Shown here: piece by piece, positions 11,678 through 21,142 of the stretch
How positions within the stretch are numbered: position 1 is the first letter of the stretch
Layout of the letters: the number at the start of each line of letters is the position of its first letter
Origin: Anthopleura xanthogrammica
Taxonomy: Eukaryota > Cnidaria > Anthozoa > Actiniaria > Actiniidae
Direction of reading: 5' to 3'
NCBI GenBank assembly: GCA_964019055.1
Contig: OZ025210.1
Span: 10,908,658-10,972,657, forward strand
DNA length: 64,000 bases
Notes under the pieces: generated by a model
Seen by the model: the letters and a program-made list of their open reading frames with translations, nothing else
Database searches by the model: none
What the model was told of the DNA's origin: nothing
Translations under genes and position numbers: made by a program

Positions 11678-12518
11678 AGTGCTGGCTTTGCTGCAGTTTA
11701 TATTTCCATGAATCTGTTCTGCCGTAACTGAGTATTCTAAGAGTCTTTTACATGCTATCAAGTCTTTTCTTCCAAGCTCTAAATTCTACGATTTTTTATA
11801 GGCATTTTGCTTTTCTTGTCATCAGCATGTTCTCTTCGTCGCGTCTCGGCTTAACTTCTGTTAAAAATACATGAAAATGAATAAATAAATAAATGAATAA
11901 ACAAATGAATGAATGTATAAATACGTAAATACATAAAAGTAAATCTCCACGCTAAAAGAAGGCTAGGAGTAACATGAACAGTAACGATAAATCGCACCTC
12001 CATTATTTACAGTACAGTATTACTTTAACAAACATTTTTCGTGTCTAATATGTCACTGGTCACCCCTGACGACCCTAAGAGCGTCTGCGTAGGAGGTTAG
12101 AGGCTACGCTTAACGTGGTCAAACAGTTCTGCTCATCTGCCCATTCACGCCGTTTAAATGATTCAGCTTTGCGTGACGACCTGACGAACGCAGCTGGGAA
12201 AATGTAATCTTGCTTGTGGAGGCAAGGAAAATGCAGTTGTTTTCAAAATTATAGAGAATTTTTTCAAACATTTTTCTATTGCATTTCACTACTCTGTTTA
12301 AGAGTGTATTTTAAAATGTTTATATTTCTGGCGCCGGTTTCCCTTCCCTTTTTTATATTTCGGGTGCCTTTCCGTGCTTTTACCTTCACCTTAGATTATG
12401 TGTCAGTTCGTAAGAAGTTGCGCACTGTTTTCAGTTGACTTAAAAGATTATTATCATTATTCACTGGAATTATTGACCGGTGAAAAAACGATATTCCAGA
12501 TTTTTCCTTACCTGTATC

Positions 12519-12689
12519 TTAAAAGTTTTCTTCATTTTCTTCAGGCTCTTTTTCATTCCTCGAGTCTCTTTCTTGTACTTGGTTGAACATCAGCAGTTGC
12601 AGAATGTCGTATACCATCCTAAACAACTCGTACAAGGTTCTCAGTAGGTTCATCAGCGGTAAAATAACAGCTTGGTTTGGATCAGTCAT
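12519..12689 (-). CDS. Short membrane-like ORF, subfamily C, copy 0
   Basis: ATG-started, 56 codons plus TAA. A long hydrophobic stretch (LMNLLRTLYE, MVYDILQLLM) is followed by a charged tail ending EPEENEENF. The copy at 18830-19000 keeps the frame with few changes. A consensus donor (CAG|GTAAGG at 12512/12511) follows eight bases after the stop. In the same frame past the stop, the donor would join in phase to the exon at 17389-17564 (or 12193 here). CCAAT at 12845 and a kB palindrome at 12880-12892 lie 155 and 190 bp upstream. Function unknown; the pattern resembles subfamilies A and B. Confidence 0.5.
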   Translation of the reverse strand: MTDPNQAVILPLMNLLRTLYELFRMVYDILQLLMFNQVQERDSRNEKEPEENEENF

Positions 12690-12879
12690 CGTGTTATGTG
12701 CTATGGTGATGAAGTACTTGAATACTGGACGATGATAATGATAGTATTTCGATATGTGTGGAACGGAGAGAAAACTAATTGAAGTGCAGCAGCTCTCCCA
12801 GCTCTTTGTAAATGCATTAATATTTTCCATGATACAATGATGTGACCAATCAAAATGTTTCCCATGTTAATACGCAATT

Positions 12880-12892
12880 GGGGGAATCCCCC
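12880..12892. promoter_or_regulatory. Palindromic NF-kB-like site upstream of the C0 ORF
   Basis: GGGGGAATCCCCC is a full palindrome and fits the kB consensus GGGRNWYYCC. It lies about 190 bp upstream of the C0 start codon, next to a CCAAT box. Block C copy 1 diverges before this point and lacks it. Confidence 0.5.
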
Positions 12893-13272
12893 ACCGACGT
12901 CGATAAAAAACCCCTCATATCTTACATAGATTTTCTTGGAATCAGATAATAATAATAACTTTAGTAACGTGTCTAGGTATTTAGTTTATACAACTAATTG
13001 GGGACACTAAAAAAATATAATATAATGAATATATATTAACATAAAATAATAAGTAGTAAAATTTAAAATCTATATCTAATATTAAATCTATTCATATCTA
13101 AATATTAAATTAAGCTAGGTTAAGAATATCTAATAAAATATATCAATAAAAATAGTAAAAGATTAATTAATTGATTAAGAATAAATAACTATCGAGTCAC
13201 GAGCTGCACAATTCACAGCAATTGGTATTGTTTTCTAAAAGCTTGGATAAGTCAGTTTTCCTAATTTTCATT

Positions 13273-15041
13273 TTAAATGAATTTTAAAACACCAACCGAT
13301 GATCTTAGATCCATATCAAGCTTTGACCAAATATGTGGCCCTAAATACCTAATAGAATGTTTACCATAACTCACAGTATCAAATCTTGGAATATTGAAAT
13401 CATTATTTCTAAGTGAATATCGCGTATTTGTTTGACTAAATAGCTCGTTAATGATACTAGGCGCGAGTCCATGCTTAACTTTATACATTAACACTGCTAT
13501 GTCCTGTAAACGGCGATTCAGTAATGAAGTTAATTAGCTCTATTAAGAAGTTCTTCGTATGGTTCTGAGAAGGATTTTTACTGCTCTAAGCGCTCGCTCT
13601 TGGATACGTTCAATTTTTCTACTGTCCGATGCTCTGCAAAAATGCCAAACCAGATGGCAATAAGTCAAATGCGGCAGAATGGATGACTTATAAATTATTA
13701 GCTTAGCTTTGGAAGGTGTTAAATTTCGCAGTCTCATAAGGACTCCCACTTTCTGACTAGTTTTCGTACGTACATTACTTATATGACTAGTAAAATTAAG
13801 ATTTCCATCAATTTCAACCCCTAATAACTTGATTAGTGGAGTACTAGTAATGTTTTGATCTCCTATTTGCAGAACAGTGTCCTGATTTTCTCTATCTATA
13901 TCTCTAGAATTAATACTAAGACACTGAAACTTGTCTGAATTGGCTAAGAGAAAATTGTCTCTATACCAGGACATGGCTAGCTTGCCTTGCGTGCTTAAAT
14001 TTGACATGACAGTGTCATATTTTGTCCCTGCTGAATATTACTGGTGGTCATCAGCACACATGGTAAGATTGGAAAGTACAATTGCTGGACCCCTCATATG
14101 GACCCCTCATATGGACCCTCATATGGACCCCCTTATGGACCTTGTATTTTGATTAGCACCACAATATAATCGTTTTTATATAGTAATTATGTAGCAAAGC
14201 TGGGTATGTTCCTTAGCAAAAATTACAAACAGGATACAGTTCGTTCATTGATAACGAAAAAATCCAAAAGACTTATCGGTGGACTAAAATTACAGAGTTT
14301 TGACAGCACATCTCTAAACGTCAAAGCCACAATAATATTTTCTGTAACAATAACATTTAATGCTCTTGACTTAAAAAAAGATAAATAAGTTAATAAAAAC
14401 CAGAACCAAAAGATTATCGATTGCAATAAACACGTTAGGTAAAATGTCAACGAACATAAACCGGAAATGACTGTAATAAAAGAAGTCACGTATAGTTCCC
14501 TACCAAGGTGATATAGACTGATGATTAAAAAACATTTTCTAGTCAGACCTCTGAAATCTAGCAATTAATGACTTGGAAAATAAGAAGAGCATTAACAATA
14601 AGGCGTTAATAATTATAAGACATCGTGGAAGTAGGTATTTTGAATATAAAAATATAATTCCACTCCTAACACGAAACTACCTATCAAATCTATTATTGGA
14701 CGAGGTTGAGCAAAATATCATGAAGGAAGGTCCGGAACTATAATATTTTCTTTCTGTTTTTAATAAATTTGAGAGAGAGATCTCATTAATTACTGGCTCC
14801 CTCATTGAAACAAGTTCCATAGAAGAGGCCCGAACGAGGAGCCTTGAGGACATCCACGTACCATCTTCTTCCATTCACTCGTGATGTTATCGAGTTTTAC
14901 TCGATTATATCTTTCGTCAAGAAATGAGCGAATGAGATCTAGGGAACGACTATTAAAGCCATATGCCTCCAATTTCTTGATGACGAGAGTATGACATAGA
15001 GAATCAAACGCCTTACTCATGTCAGTAGAAAGTACAGCCAC
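13273..15041 (-). pseudogene. LINE reverse transcriptase, broken into three pieces
   Basis: The upstream piece (15041-14802) shows a DMSKAFD box and GCPQGS, palm motifs of the reverse transcriptase. The catalytic ADD lies near 14040 in a frame leading into 14007-13543 (LGVEIDGNL, LPHLTYCHLVW). The last piece (13494-13273) contains SLRNNDF and YLGPHIWSKL and matches the frameshifted end of the LINE at 9265. Insertions, a frameshift and missing N-terminus make it inactive. Endonuclease is absent. Confidence 0.8.
14160..14800. other. Insertion of unknown origin within the LINE
   Basis: This AT-rich stretch separates the two reverse transcriptase palm motifs. I see no coding frame or clear terminal repeats in it. 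Confidence 0.4.
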
Positions 15042-15073
15042 TAATTCTTTTGAGATTGTAGGAATTTTAGATA

Positions 15074-15419
15074 GAGTGCAAATAATATAACCGTGAAATA
15101 GTTAGCTAGCTAACTAATGACTAATTATGTCCTAAGTTCTGCCTAAATTTGATTAGTGGAGAAATATAAGCGAGCCGTGACGGGTCTTGCACGTGCAAGC
15201 ATGTTTAATTAGTCAAATGATCACCGCTACGCTGCGGTTTTGTAATGCGGAATAAAAAAAACAACCGTGATAATTTGAACAAACTTTTATTCCACATTAA
15301 TCTAGAAAAAGCCCGTGCTCCTGTCATGCCTCGCTAATTTCCTATGTCTTGCCTAACTAAGCACTAACTATCTCCTATTTCTTGCTATCTATTTCACGGT
15401 TATATTATTTGCACTCTAA
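15074..15419. mobile_element. MITE with AGAGTGCAAATAATATAACC inverted ends
   Basis: The left end (15073-15103) and the right end (15392-15420) are inverted copies reading GAGTGCAAATAATATAACCG then TGAAATA. A related element with GAGTGCAAACAATATATCCG is at 45624-45755. No ORF. Confidence 0.75.
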
Positions 15420-15429
15420 TACTGAATAG

Positions 15430-15556
15430 AGACTTATAACAATTTGTAATTATATTATTTTATTTTATCTTTAATTTGAGGGCCGTAAGTTAGAAAACTG
15501 TAAATGGTTATTATGTATCCCTCCGTAAATAAAGTTATTGTATTGTATTGTATTGT
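15430..15556 (+). mobile_element. LINE 3' end with (TTGTA)n tail
   Basis: The sequence ends GTAAATAAAGTTATTG then repeats of TATTG, a common 3' terminus of CR1-like LINEs. Only the 3' UTR remains. Confidence 0.55.
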
Positions 15557-16310
15557 AGAGAAAGAGTTAAGCATGATAAATTTTATAGTCAACAGAGACT
15601 GAAGTTGAAATCATATGTACGTTATCGTGTGGCTTCCCGCAAGAGTATTAGGGTCAAAGTCTGATCTTTTCGGTTTTAGAAGATTCATGTTGATTTCTGC
15701 TCAAGTAAGTAGACGTTAATGGGGAGAGAAACGTTGCGTGACGACGTAACGACCCTGTTAAGTGTGACGTCAATGGTATGGAAAACCGAATTCCGGGTCC
15801 AAAACGAAAAGCAGTCATAAGAAGATTTCAGAGATTTTTAAACTGCTTCGAAATTCACGCAAATTCTATTTCATTTGTCAAGCTCAATTTTTTTAAATAA
15901 GCTAATTTTATCATGCTCTTTCGATATTCAGAACGGATTTGGTGTAAATTTGGCTGAAAAGTGAAATTGCTATGCTAATGAAGCAAAATGTAAACATTGA
16001 CGTCACCAAAGATCCGTCTATAAGAACGTCTGCGAAGGATGCTATGCCCTCGTAGGTTGTCTTAGCAAATGACTGCGGCTCAAAAAGTTTTTCGAACTTT
16101 AAAAAAAAACATTTCTCCTCGCAGCTTAAAGAGAAGAAATCCAATAAAAAAGTCGTGAAAACTGCTTTGGCAGACTCTGCTTCTTTGCATTGTGAATGAG
16201 AAAAAGTACGACGAATGTGATTCGCTTATTTGCCATAGTTTGGAGAATCTCAATTTTCATCAGAAAATAAAAAGTTTTTATAATCTTAAAATATCTTCTG
16301 CTATATCATA
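15557..16310. other. Noncoding stretch without clear features
   Basis: No supported gene. A 77-codon minus-strand frame at 15911-16144 has no recognised similarity or paralogue in the window and is not called. Confidence 0.4.
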
Positions 16311-16417
16311 AAAGCAATAGAAACTAAGTTCTTATGACTCTACCAGTGAAATAGAGCACTTGGGATGTTAGGAGAAACACTCGAAAAAGTTCAAAAGAAC
16401 TTAGTTTCTATTGCTTA
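16311..16417. repeat. Hairpin with 22-bp perfect arms
   Basis: AAGCAATAGAAACTAAGTTCTT at 16309-16333 is repeated inverted at 16395-16417, leaving about 65 bases of loop. It is probably a small MITE. Confidence 0.7.
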
Positions 16418-16678
16418 ACTAGAGTTGGTGGTTAAAGAGTGGGTATTATGGACGTCACGCGTTCACACTAAATCAATAGGAACTACTAATATCAATACAA
16501 AAGAAGCATTTAATCGCTAGGGGCTCTTCCTGTTATCCCGATATGGAATAAAGTGAAACAAAAATTTTTCTCGCATTCGTCAAGTTTTCTTGTCGCTCAA
16601 ATAACAATCCGCATAAGGCAAGAATATCTGCCATTGTACTACAAAAGTGCCATGATTTCCTATATTTACATGTGAGTT

Positions 16679-17114
16679 AGTGCTGGCTTTGCTGCAGTTT
16701 ATATTTCCATGAATCTGTTCTGCCGTAACTGAGTATTCTAAGAGTCTTTTACATGCTATCAAGTCTTTTCTTCCAAGCTCTAAATTCTACGATTTTTTAT
16801 AGGCATTTGCTTTTCTTGTCATCAGCATGTTCTCTTCGTCGCGTCTCGGCTTAACTTCTGTTAAAAATACATGAAAATGAATAAATAAATAAATGAATAA
16901 ACAAATGAATGAATGTATAAATAAGTAAGTACATAAAAGTAAATCTCCACGCTAAAAGAAGGCTAGGAGTAACATGAACAGTAACGATAAATCGCACCTC
17001 CATTATTTACAGTACAGTATTACTTTAACAAACATTTTTCGTGTCTAATATGTCACTGGTCACCCCTGACGACCCTAAGAGCGTCTGCGTAGGAGGTTAG
17101 AGGCTACGCTTAAA
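16679..17114 (-). repeat. Block C copy 1, distal part
   Basis: Nearly identical to 11690-12120, including a minus-strand frame (LLEYSVTAEQ, INCSKAST) preserved in both copies, which may be an exon. The identity with copy 0 ends at 17114. Confidence 0.8.
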
Positions 17115-17388
17115 GTGCACCTAACCCCCCAAAAAGACCACATATTATTAAAATCTACTATAATTGCTGAGCATATTTTTGTAATTAAAAATTCATTATA
17201 AAAAATTATAATGTTTCAAAAGAGGGTTTATAGTTGAGAATTTTTGGACCCACGACCGTTTTATTAAGTTTAGGAGCCTGGGCCCGAGTGTGGCGTCACC
17301 CCAGGACGAAGCAGTTGCTTGGAGAGAGTAAACACACCAAGACAGCGCTAGTTTGTGTCACGAATTCGCTTAAATATTGTTTTTTACT

Positions 17389-17564
17389 TCATAAACTCGA
17401 GTCATTCTTATGAAATATGGATTCTGCGGAGTCGGATATCGAATCTCTTGGCGATTCAGAACTTTCGGAATCATTTTGTGAAGTAGAAGTCGAACAGTTT
17501 TGCTCATCTGCCCATTCACGCCGTTTAAACGATTTAGACTTGCGTGACGACCTGACGAACGCAG
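17389..17564 (-). CDS. Candidate terminal exon, basic then Ser/Asp-rich
   Basis: An acceptor-like TTTTCCGAG precedes the exon at 17564. It encodes about 57 residues: a basic stretch (SSRKSKSFKRRE) resembling a nuclear localisation signal, then a Ser/Asp/Glu-rich tail ending in NDSSL and TGA. The paralogue at 12193 starts the same way with a canonical CAG acceptor but diverges after EQNC. The exon is in phase with the frame downstream of the C-family stop. No known domain. Confidence is limited because no transcript evidence is available. Confidence 0.4.
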
Positions 17565-17593
17565 CTCGGAAAATGTAATCTTGCTTGTGGAGG

Positions 17594-18522
17594 CACAGGT
17601 AGCCCAAGCTATGGTTCTGAATATATATAGAGAGAATGTATGGCAGATCAAAAATTTTCTTTAAAATAAAATATATTTCATATTTTATTGTTTCTTTACC
17701 GGTATATCAATGTTTCATTGCATGTTCTGTGGTTTCCTGACGGTTTGGTTGCATTTTAAGGCGATTTTAGGAAATTTTATCTCCTCTCTAAAGACGAAGT
17801 CAAGGTAGGAATCTTCGTACTCGGGTACTTTGGTTCAACAGGCCGTAAATCGCCAGAAATCTGTTCCACAGCAAATTTTTCACTGGCTACCCTTCGCCCA
17901 ATAAATATCCAACACATCCAATCCGATAATGGCCATATCGCTTCACTTCTTCCCGTCGAAATTCGCAAATATATATGCTCTACTTTGACAACTTAATCGG
18001 CGGACGGATCAGCCTCGCCACGGATTCAACGGTTGGTGACAAATCATAAAAACTATGTGGGGGAGGGTATATGACAAACGTTGACCTTTGCCCAGACTAA
18101 AAATGATTTGTCACCAACCGTTGAATCCGTGGCGAGGCTGATCCGTCCGCCGATTAAGTTGTCAAAGTAGAGCATATATATTTGCGAATTTCGACGGGAA
18201 GAAGTGAAGTGATATGGCCATTTTCGGATTGGATGTGTTGGATATTTATTGGGCGAAGGGTAGCCAGTGAAAAATTTGCTGTGGAACAGATTTCTGGCGA
18301 TTTACGGCCTGTTGAACCAAAGTACCCGAGTACGAAGATTCCTACCTTGACTTCGTCTTTAGAGAGGAGATAAAATTTCCTAAAATCGCCTTAAAATGCA
18401 ACCAAACCGTCAGGAAACCACAAAACATGCAATAATACATTGATATACCGGTAAAGAAACAATAAAATATGAAATGTATTTTATTTTAAAGAAATTTTTT
18501 GATCTGCCTTGGGCTACCTGTG
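17594..18522. mobile_element. Foldback transposon with about 450-bp inverted arms
   Basis: CACAGGTAGCCCAAG at 17594 is matched by CTTGGGCTACCTGTG ending 18522. The arms are inverted copies around a centre near 18075, the left arm with a 33-bp extra segment. Both arms contain the same 63-codon frame (17777-17968 minus and 18182-18373 plus), open but unrecognised. Block C copy 0 at 12206-12230 supplies the empty site (CTTGTGGAGGCAAGG). The flanks GTGGAGGCA and GTGGATACC suggest an eroded 7-9 bp target duplication. Solo ends of the family occur near 11130, 45060, 53860 and 58660. Confidence 0.85.
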
Positions 18523-18829
18523 GTGGATACCAGGAAAATGCAGTTGTTTTCAAAATTATAGAGAATTTTTTTCAAACATTTTTCTATTACATTTCACTAC
18601 TCTGTTTAAGAGTGTATTTCAGTAAAATGCTTATATTTCTGGCGCCGGTTTCACTTCCTTTTTTTATATTTCGGGTGCCTTTCCGTGCTTTTACCTTCAC
18701 CTTAGATTATGTGTCAGTTCGTAAGAAGTTGCGCACTGTTTTCAGTTGACTTAAAAGATTATTATCATTACTCACTGGAATTATTGACCGGTGAAAAAAC
18801 GATATTCCAGATTTTTCCTTACCCGTATC

Positions 18830-19000
18830 TTAAAAGTTTTCTTCATTTTCTTCAGGCTCTTTCTCATTCCCCGAGTCTCTTTCTTGTACTTGGTTGAACA
18901 TCAGCAGTTGTAGAATGTCGTATACCATCCTAAACAACTCGTACAAGGCTCTCAGTAGGTTCATCAGCAGTAAAATAACAGCTTGGTTTGGATCAGTCAT
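18830..19000 (-). CDS. Short membrane-like ORF, subfamily C, copy 1
   Basis: 56 codons plus TAA, same length as copy 0 at 12519-12689, with only a few substitutions (for example ILLLMNLLRA for ILPLMNLLRT). The hydrophobic centre and the tail EPEENEENF are conserved. A donor (GGG|TAAGG context) follows the stop. The region upstream of the ATG diverges from copy 0 within a few bases, so the shared promoter with its kB site is lost here. Confidence 0.5.
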   Translation of the reverse strand: MTDPNQAVILLLMNLLRALYELFRMVYDILQLLMFNQVQERDSGNEKEPEENEENF

Positions 19001-19006
19001 CGTGTT

Positions 19007-19680
19007 TCAATATCCTGAGAACTGGAAACCTATTCTTGTGTTCTCCAAATTAAGTTGCATTCCATTAATTTCTCCAGTTCAGTTGGGTTAACATTCACCG
19101 AATCAGATAAAAGCTCACCCAGTTTCACCACACATTACAAGTCCACAAGTCATGGTCTGTGATCTTATGGACTTGTAGTGCGTGGTGAAACTGCACAGAC
19201 CATGACTTGTGGACTTGTAGTGCGTGGTGAAACTGCATTACACAACAAATATTAACTAGTTGTTCACACGAAATAGTGCAAAGGTAAAGTTTATTTGGGT
19301 ATCTTAAGAACGCTAGCCGTGTAGTTTAGTCTAGTGACAGAAACTTCACACCTCACTATAAAAACTTCTAACTTCGATATCTTTGGTTGTGGTCAGCGTA
19401 GAATCATGAAACTTTGCTTATTTTGAAGCTTACTTACTGGTGAAAACGAATATAAACTAGTTGTTCACACGAAGTAAGCGTAATGTTGAAGCGTAATGCT
19501 GAAGCATTCTGTTTGTCAAATACGGGATTTAAAAACACCGGCTTCACTCAACCATAATATTTGTCAAAACGCGAGGGCTAAAAAAAAACCGGTTTCATTC
19601 AAACATATTTGCGCAGTAAGATAGTCAGCGAAGCGCAGTAATTACATTAACACGTCAATATGACCTGCCATTCTCCCCCA
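19007..19680. other. Noncoding stretch with hairpin repeat
   Basis: No gene supported. It includes the hairpin at 19121-19236 and short inverted motifs such as TAGTTGTTCACACGAA at 19256 and 19458. Confidence 0.4.
19121..19236. repeat. Hairpin with 41-bp arms and internal duplication
   Basis: AGTTTCACCACACATTACAA (19121 on) is inverted in 19194-19234. GGACTTGTAGTGCGTGGTGA occurs twice in direct orientation (19168 and 19211). Confidence 0.8.
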
Positions 19681-19686
19681 TGAACC

Positions 19687-19910
19687 AAAAAATTGAAAAC
19701 AAGAACCGAAAAGTCGAAAACAAAAACCGAAAAGTTGAAAACAAAAACCGAAAAGTTGAGAACAAAAACCGAAAAGTTGAAAACAAAAACCGAAAAGTGA
19801 AAAATAAAAACCAAAAAGTGAAAAACCAAAACCGAAAAGTGAAAAACCAAAACCGAAAAGTGAAAAACCAAAACCGAAAAGTGAAAAACAAAAACCGAAA
19901 AGTGAAAACT
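19687..19910. repeat. 21-bp minisatellite, about 11 units
   Basis: Tandem copies of AACCGAAAAGTTGAAAACAA with substitutions shifting along the array (GTTGAA, GTGAAA). The Phe-rich and Lys/Asn-rich translations on both strands are artefacts of the repeat. Confidence 0.9.
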
Positions 19911-19911
19911 A

Positions 19912-20050
19912 AAAGTCTTATGTTCTGTGGGAGACTGTTCCATAGTTCAGGGGCTGCAGTGGAGAAGGCTCTTTTGCCATAGTGATTTAGGTTAAAATTA
20001 GGTTTCGTCAAAAGGTTCTGAGACTTTGATCTTAAGGAACGTGATGGCAC
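19912..20050 (-). pseudogene. LINE ORF2 C-terminal fragment
   Basis: The minus-strand translation contains RAFSTAAPELWNSLP, typical of the end of many animal LINE reverse transcriptase ORFs. It is cut off downstream by the 21-bp minisatellite, which seems to have expanded from within the element. Confidence 0.75.
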
Positions 20051-20084
20051 ATAAGGTTATAGTATATATGTACTAGAATACTTA

Positions 20085-21100
20085 GAGTTTCTCGTACCTT
20101 TTTATCAGTTCTCCCTCTCGTCGTGTTCCACGGGTTCTTTTCTCCGTGTAGGCCTTTCGTCTCTCCTTTCATCTTGTAAACGGTTCACGTGAATCAAGTA
20201 TAAAACGCAGACAATCATCTCAATTATCTCGTGTATTCCTTCAACTAAGTCCATGATCTTGGGAGAAAAATTGGGTTTGGTAGGCGAATCGTCAAAACTT
20301 TGGATAAAATGTGCCACAAAGTGCAAGACAACCAAGGGAACGACTTTACTGTCAATAAGTTGTATTGATGTATGTAACGTAAAACCGGATGTCAAGTGAA
20401 CCCCGAACCAATCCTATTGGTTCAATTACTGTCACGCTGTTACTTGTCGCGTATCGTTATTTCCTTCTGAAACACTCTCCAAATAAACTAGTTTAACTTT
20501 TTCTAGGCTGTTTTCACTTGATTTGGGGACTCTTAGAGTCAAATAGTCAAGGCCAGTGATAAGACTGATTACACAAACTCTTAGATTCACCACCTAGCGA
20601 CCAAATAAACCTTTTCCCGTAAAACTACACTGGACTAAAAAAATATAAAATGTCTTTATATTTCTTTTCATGACCATTAGACCCTTTTCCAAAATAACGT
20701 AAGAAAATTCGAATGAGTTAAAATTAAACTGAGTGAAAAACAAATACCAGCACAAGAAAGAGCACCTTTACTTTAGTAATTATACACAGATTCATTATGT
20801 CATTACTGTGTTAAGGAAAAGATTAATTACAAGAACACTGAGTTACAATGTTCGTCACTCAGTACATCTCACAAAGTGTGCTATTCCCGATCTGCCATCT
20901 TTCTAAATCTTATGGGATTACTCAGCTGATAGTGGAGAAGAGAACCGCTTTTCTGTTATCCTGGCATGGAATAATATACAAGAATATAGCAAGACCAGTC
21001 TTATATTACAACACTTTATTTCTCCAATTTATTTGGATTAACATTCACCCAGTCAGAACAAGCTCACTCATGGTCTGTAGACTTTTATAAATAGTCTGGG
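20085..21100 (-). repeat. Block B copy 1
   Basis: Matches 42455-43440 and 47557-48572; a shorter piece is at 52385-52600. It carries the subfamily B short ORF at its left end and is followed directly by block A. Confidence 0.85.
20105..20254 (-). CDS. Short membrane-like ORF, subfamily B, copy 1
   Basis: 49 codons from an ATG at 20254 to TGA, directly followed by TAA. Residues about 10-24 are hydrophobic (IVCVLYLIHV); the rest is basic then acidic (RRDERPTRRK, EPVEHDEREN). Paralogues at 42479, 47583 and 52416 keep the frame; the last differs by exactly one codon, and stops vary between TGA and TAA at the same place, which points to coding constraint. A donor (AAAAG|GTACGAG) lies just beyond the stop. 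CCAATCCTATTGG at about 20408-20420 lies 155 bp upstream. In-frame codons continue upstream of this ATG in three copies but not the fourth, so I chose the shared ATG. Function unknown. Confidence 0.55.
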   Translation of the reverse strand: MDLVEGIHEIIEMIVCVLYLIHVNRLQDERRDERPTRRKEPVEHDEREN

Positions 21101-21131
21101 GTTAAATATTATTTAAAAAATGACGTCTTTA

Positions 21132-21142
21132 GGGGAATCCCC
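21132..21142. promoter_or_regulatory. kB-like palindrome GGGGAATCCCC, block A copy 1
   Basis: Perfect 11-bp palindrome followed after about 14 bp by CCTATTGGTT, an inverted CCAAT box. It is kept in copies 25431-25442, 43476-43486 and 48829-48839, and degenerate at 38155-38166. It sits between the B ORF (reading left) and block A. Confidence 0.45.

Larger units (their letters stand above)
11678..12900 (-). repeat. Block C copy 0
   Basis: 11690-12120 is nearly identical to 16679-17114, and 12130-12700 matches 17490-19000 after removal of the foldback element at 17594-18522. The block carries the short ORF at 12519-12689 and minus-strand exon-like pieces at 12193 leftwards and near 11660-11790 (ending CSKAST). 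Confidence 0.8.
12943..15065 (-). mobile_element. Degenerate CR1/L2-type LINE, minus strand
   Basis: The 3' end is marked by an (ATT)n tail at about 12946-12957 on the plus strand. Reverse transcriptase pieces follow upstream: 13273-13494 (thumb end), 13543-14060 (ending near a CADDHQ box) and 14802-15041 (with the CPQGS motif). Between the CPQGS and CADD motifs about 0.7 kb of unrelated sequence is inserted, including short TCATATGGACC repeats at 14090-14140. Confidence 0.8.

Noticed and set aside
15911..16144. 77-codon minus-strand frame
   Set aside because: No paralogue in the window, no splice or promoter context and no recognised motif.
19647..20050. Phe-rich and Lys/Asn-rich frames
   Set aside because: Product of the 21-bp minisatellite; only the LINE piece at 19912-20050 has independent support.
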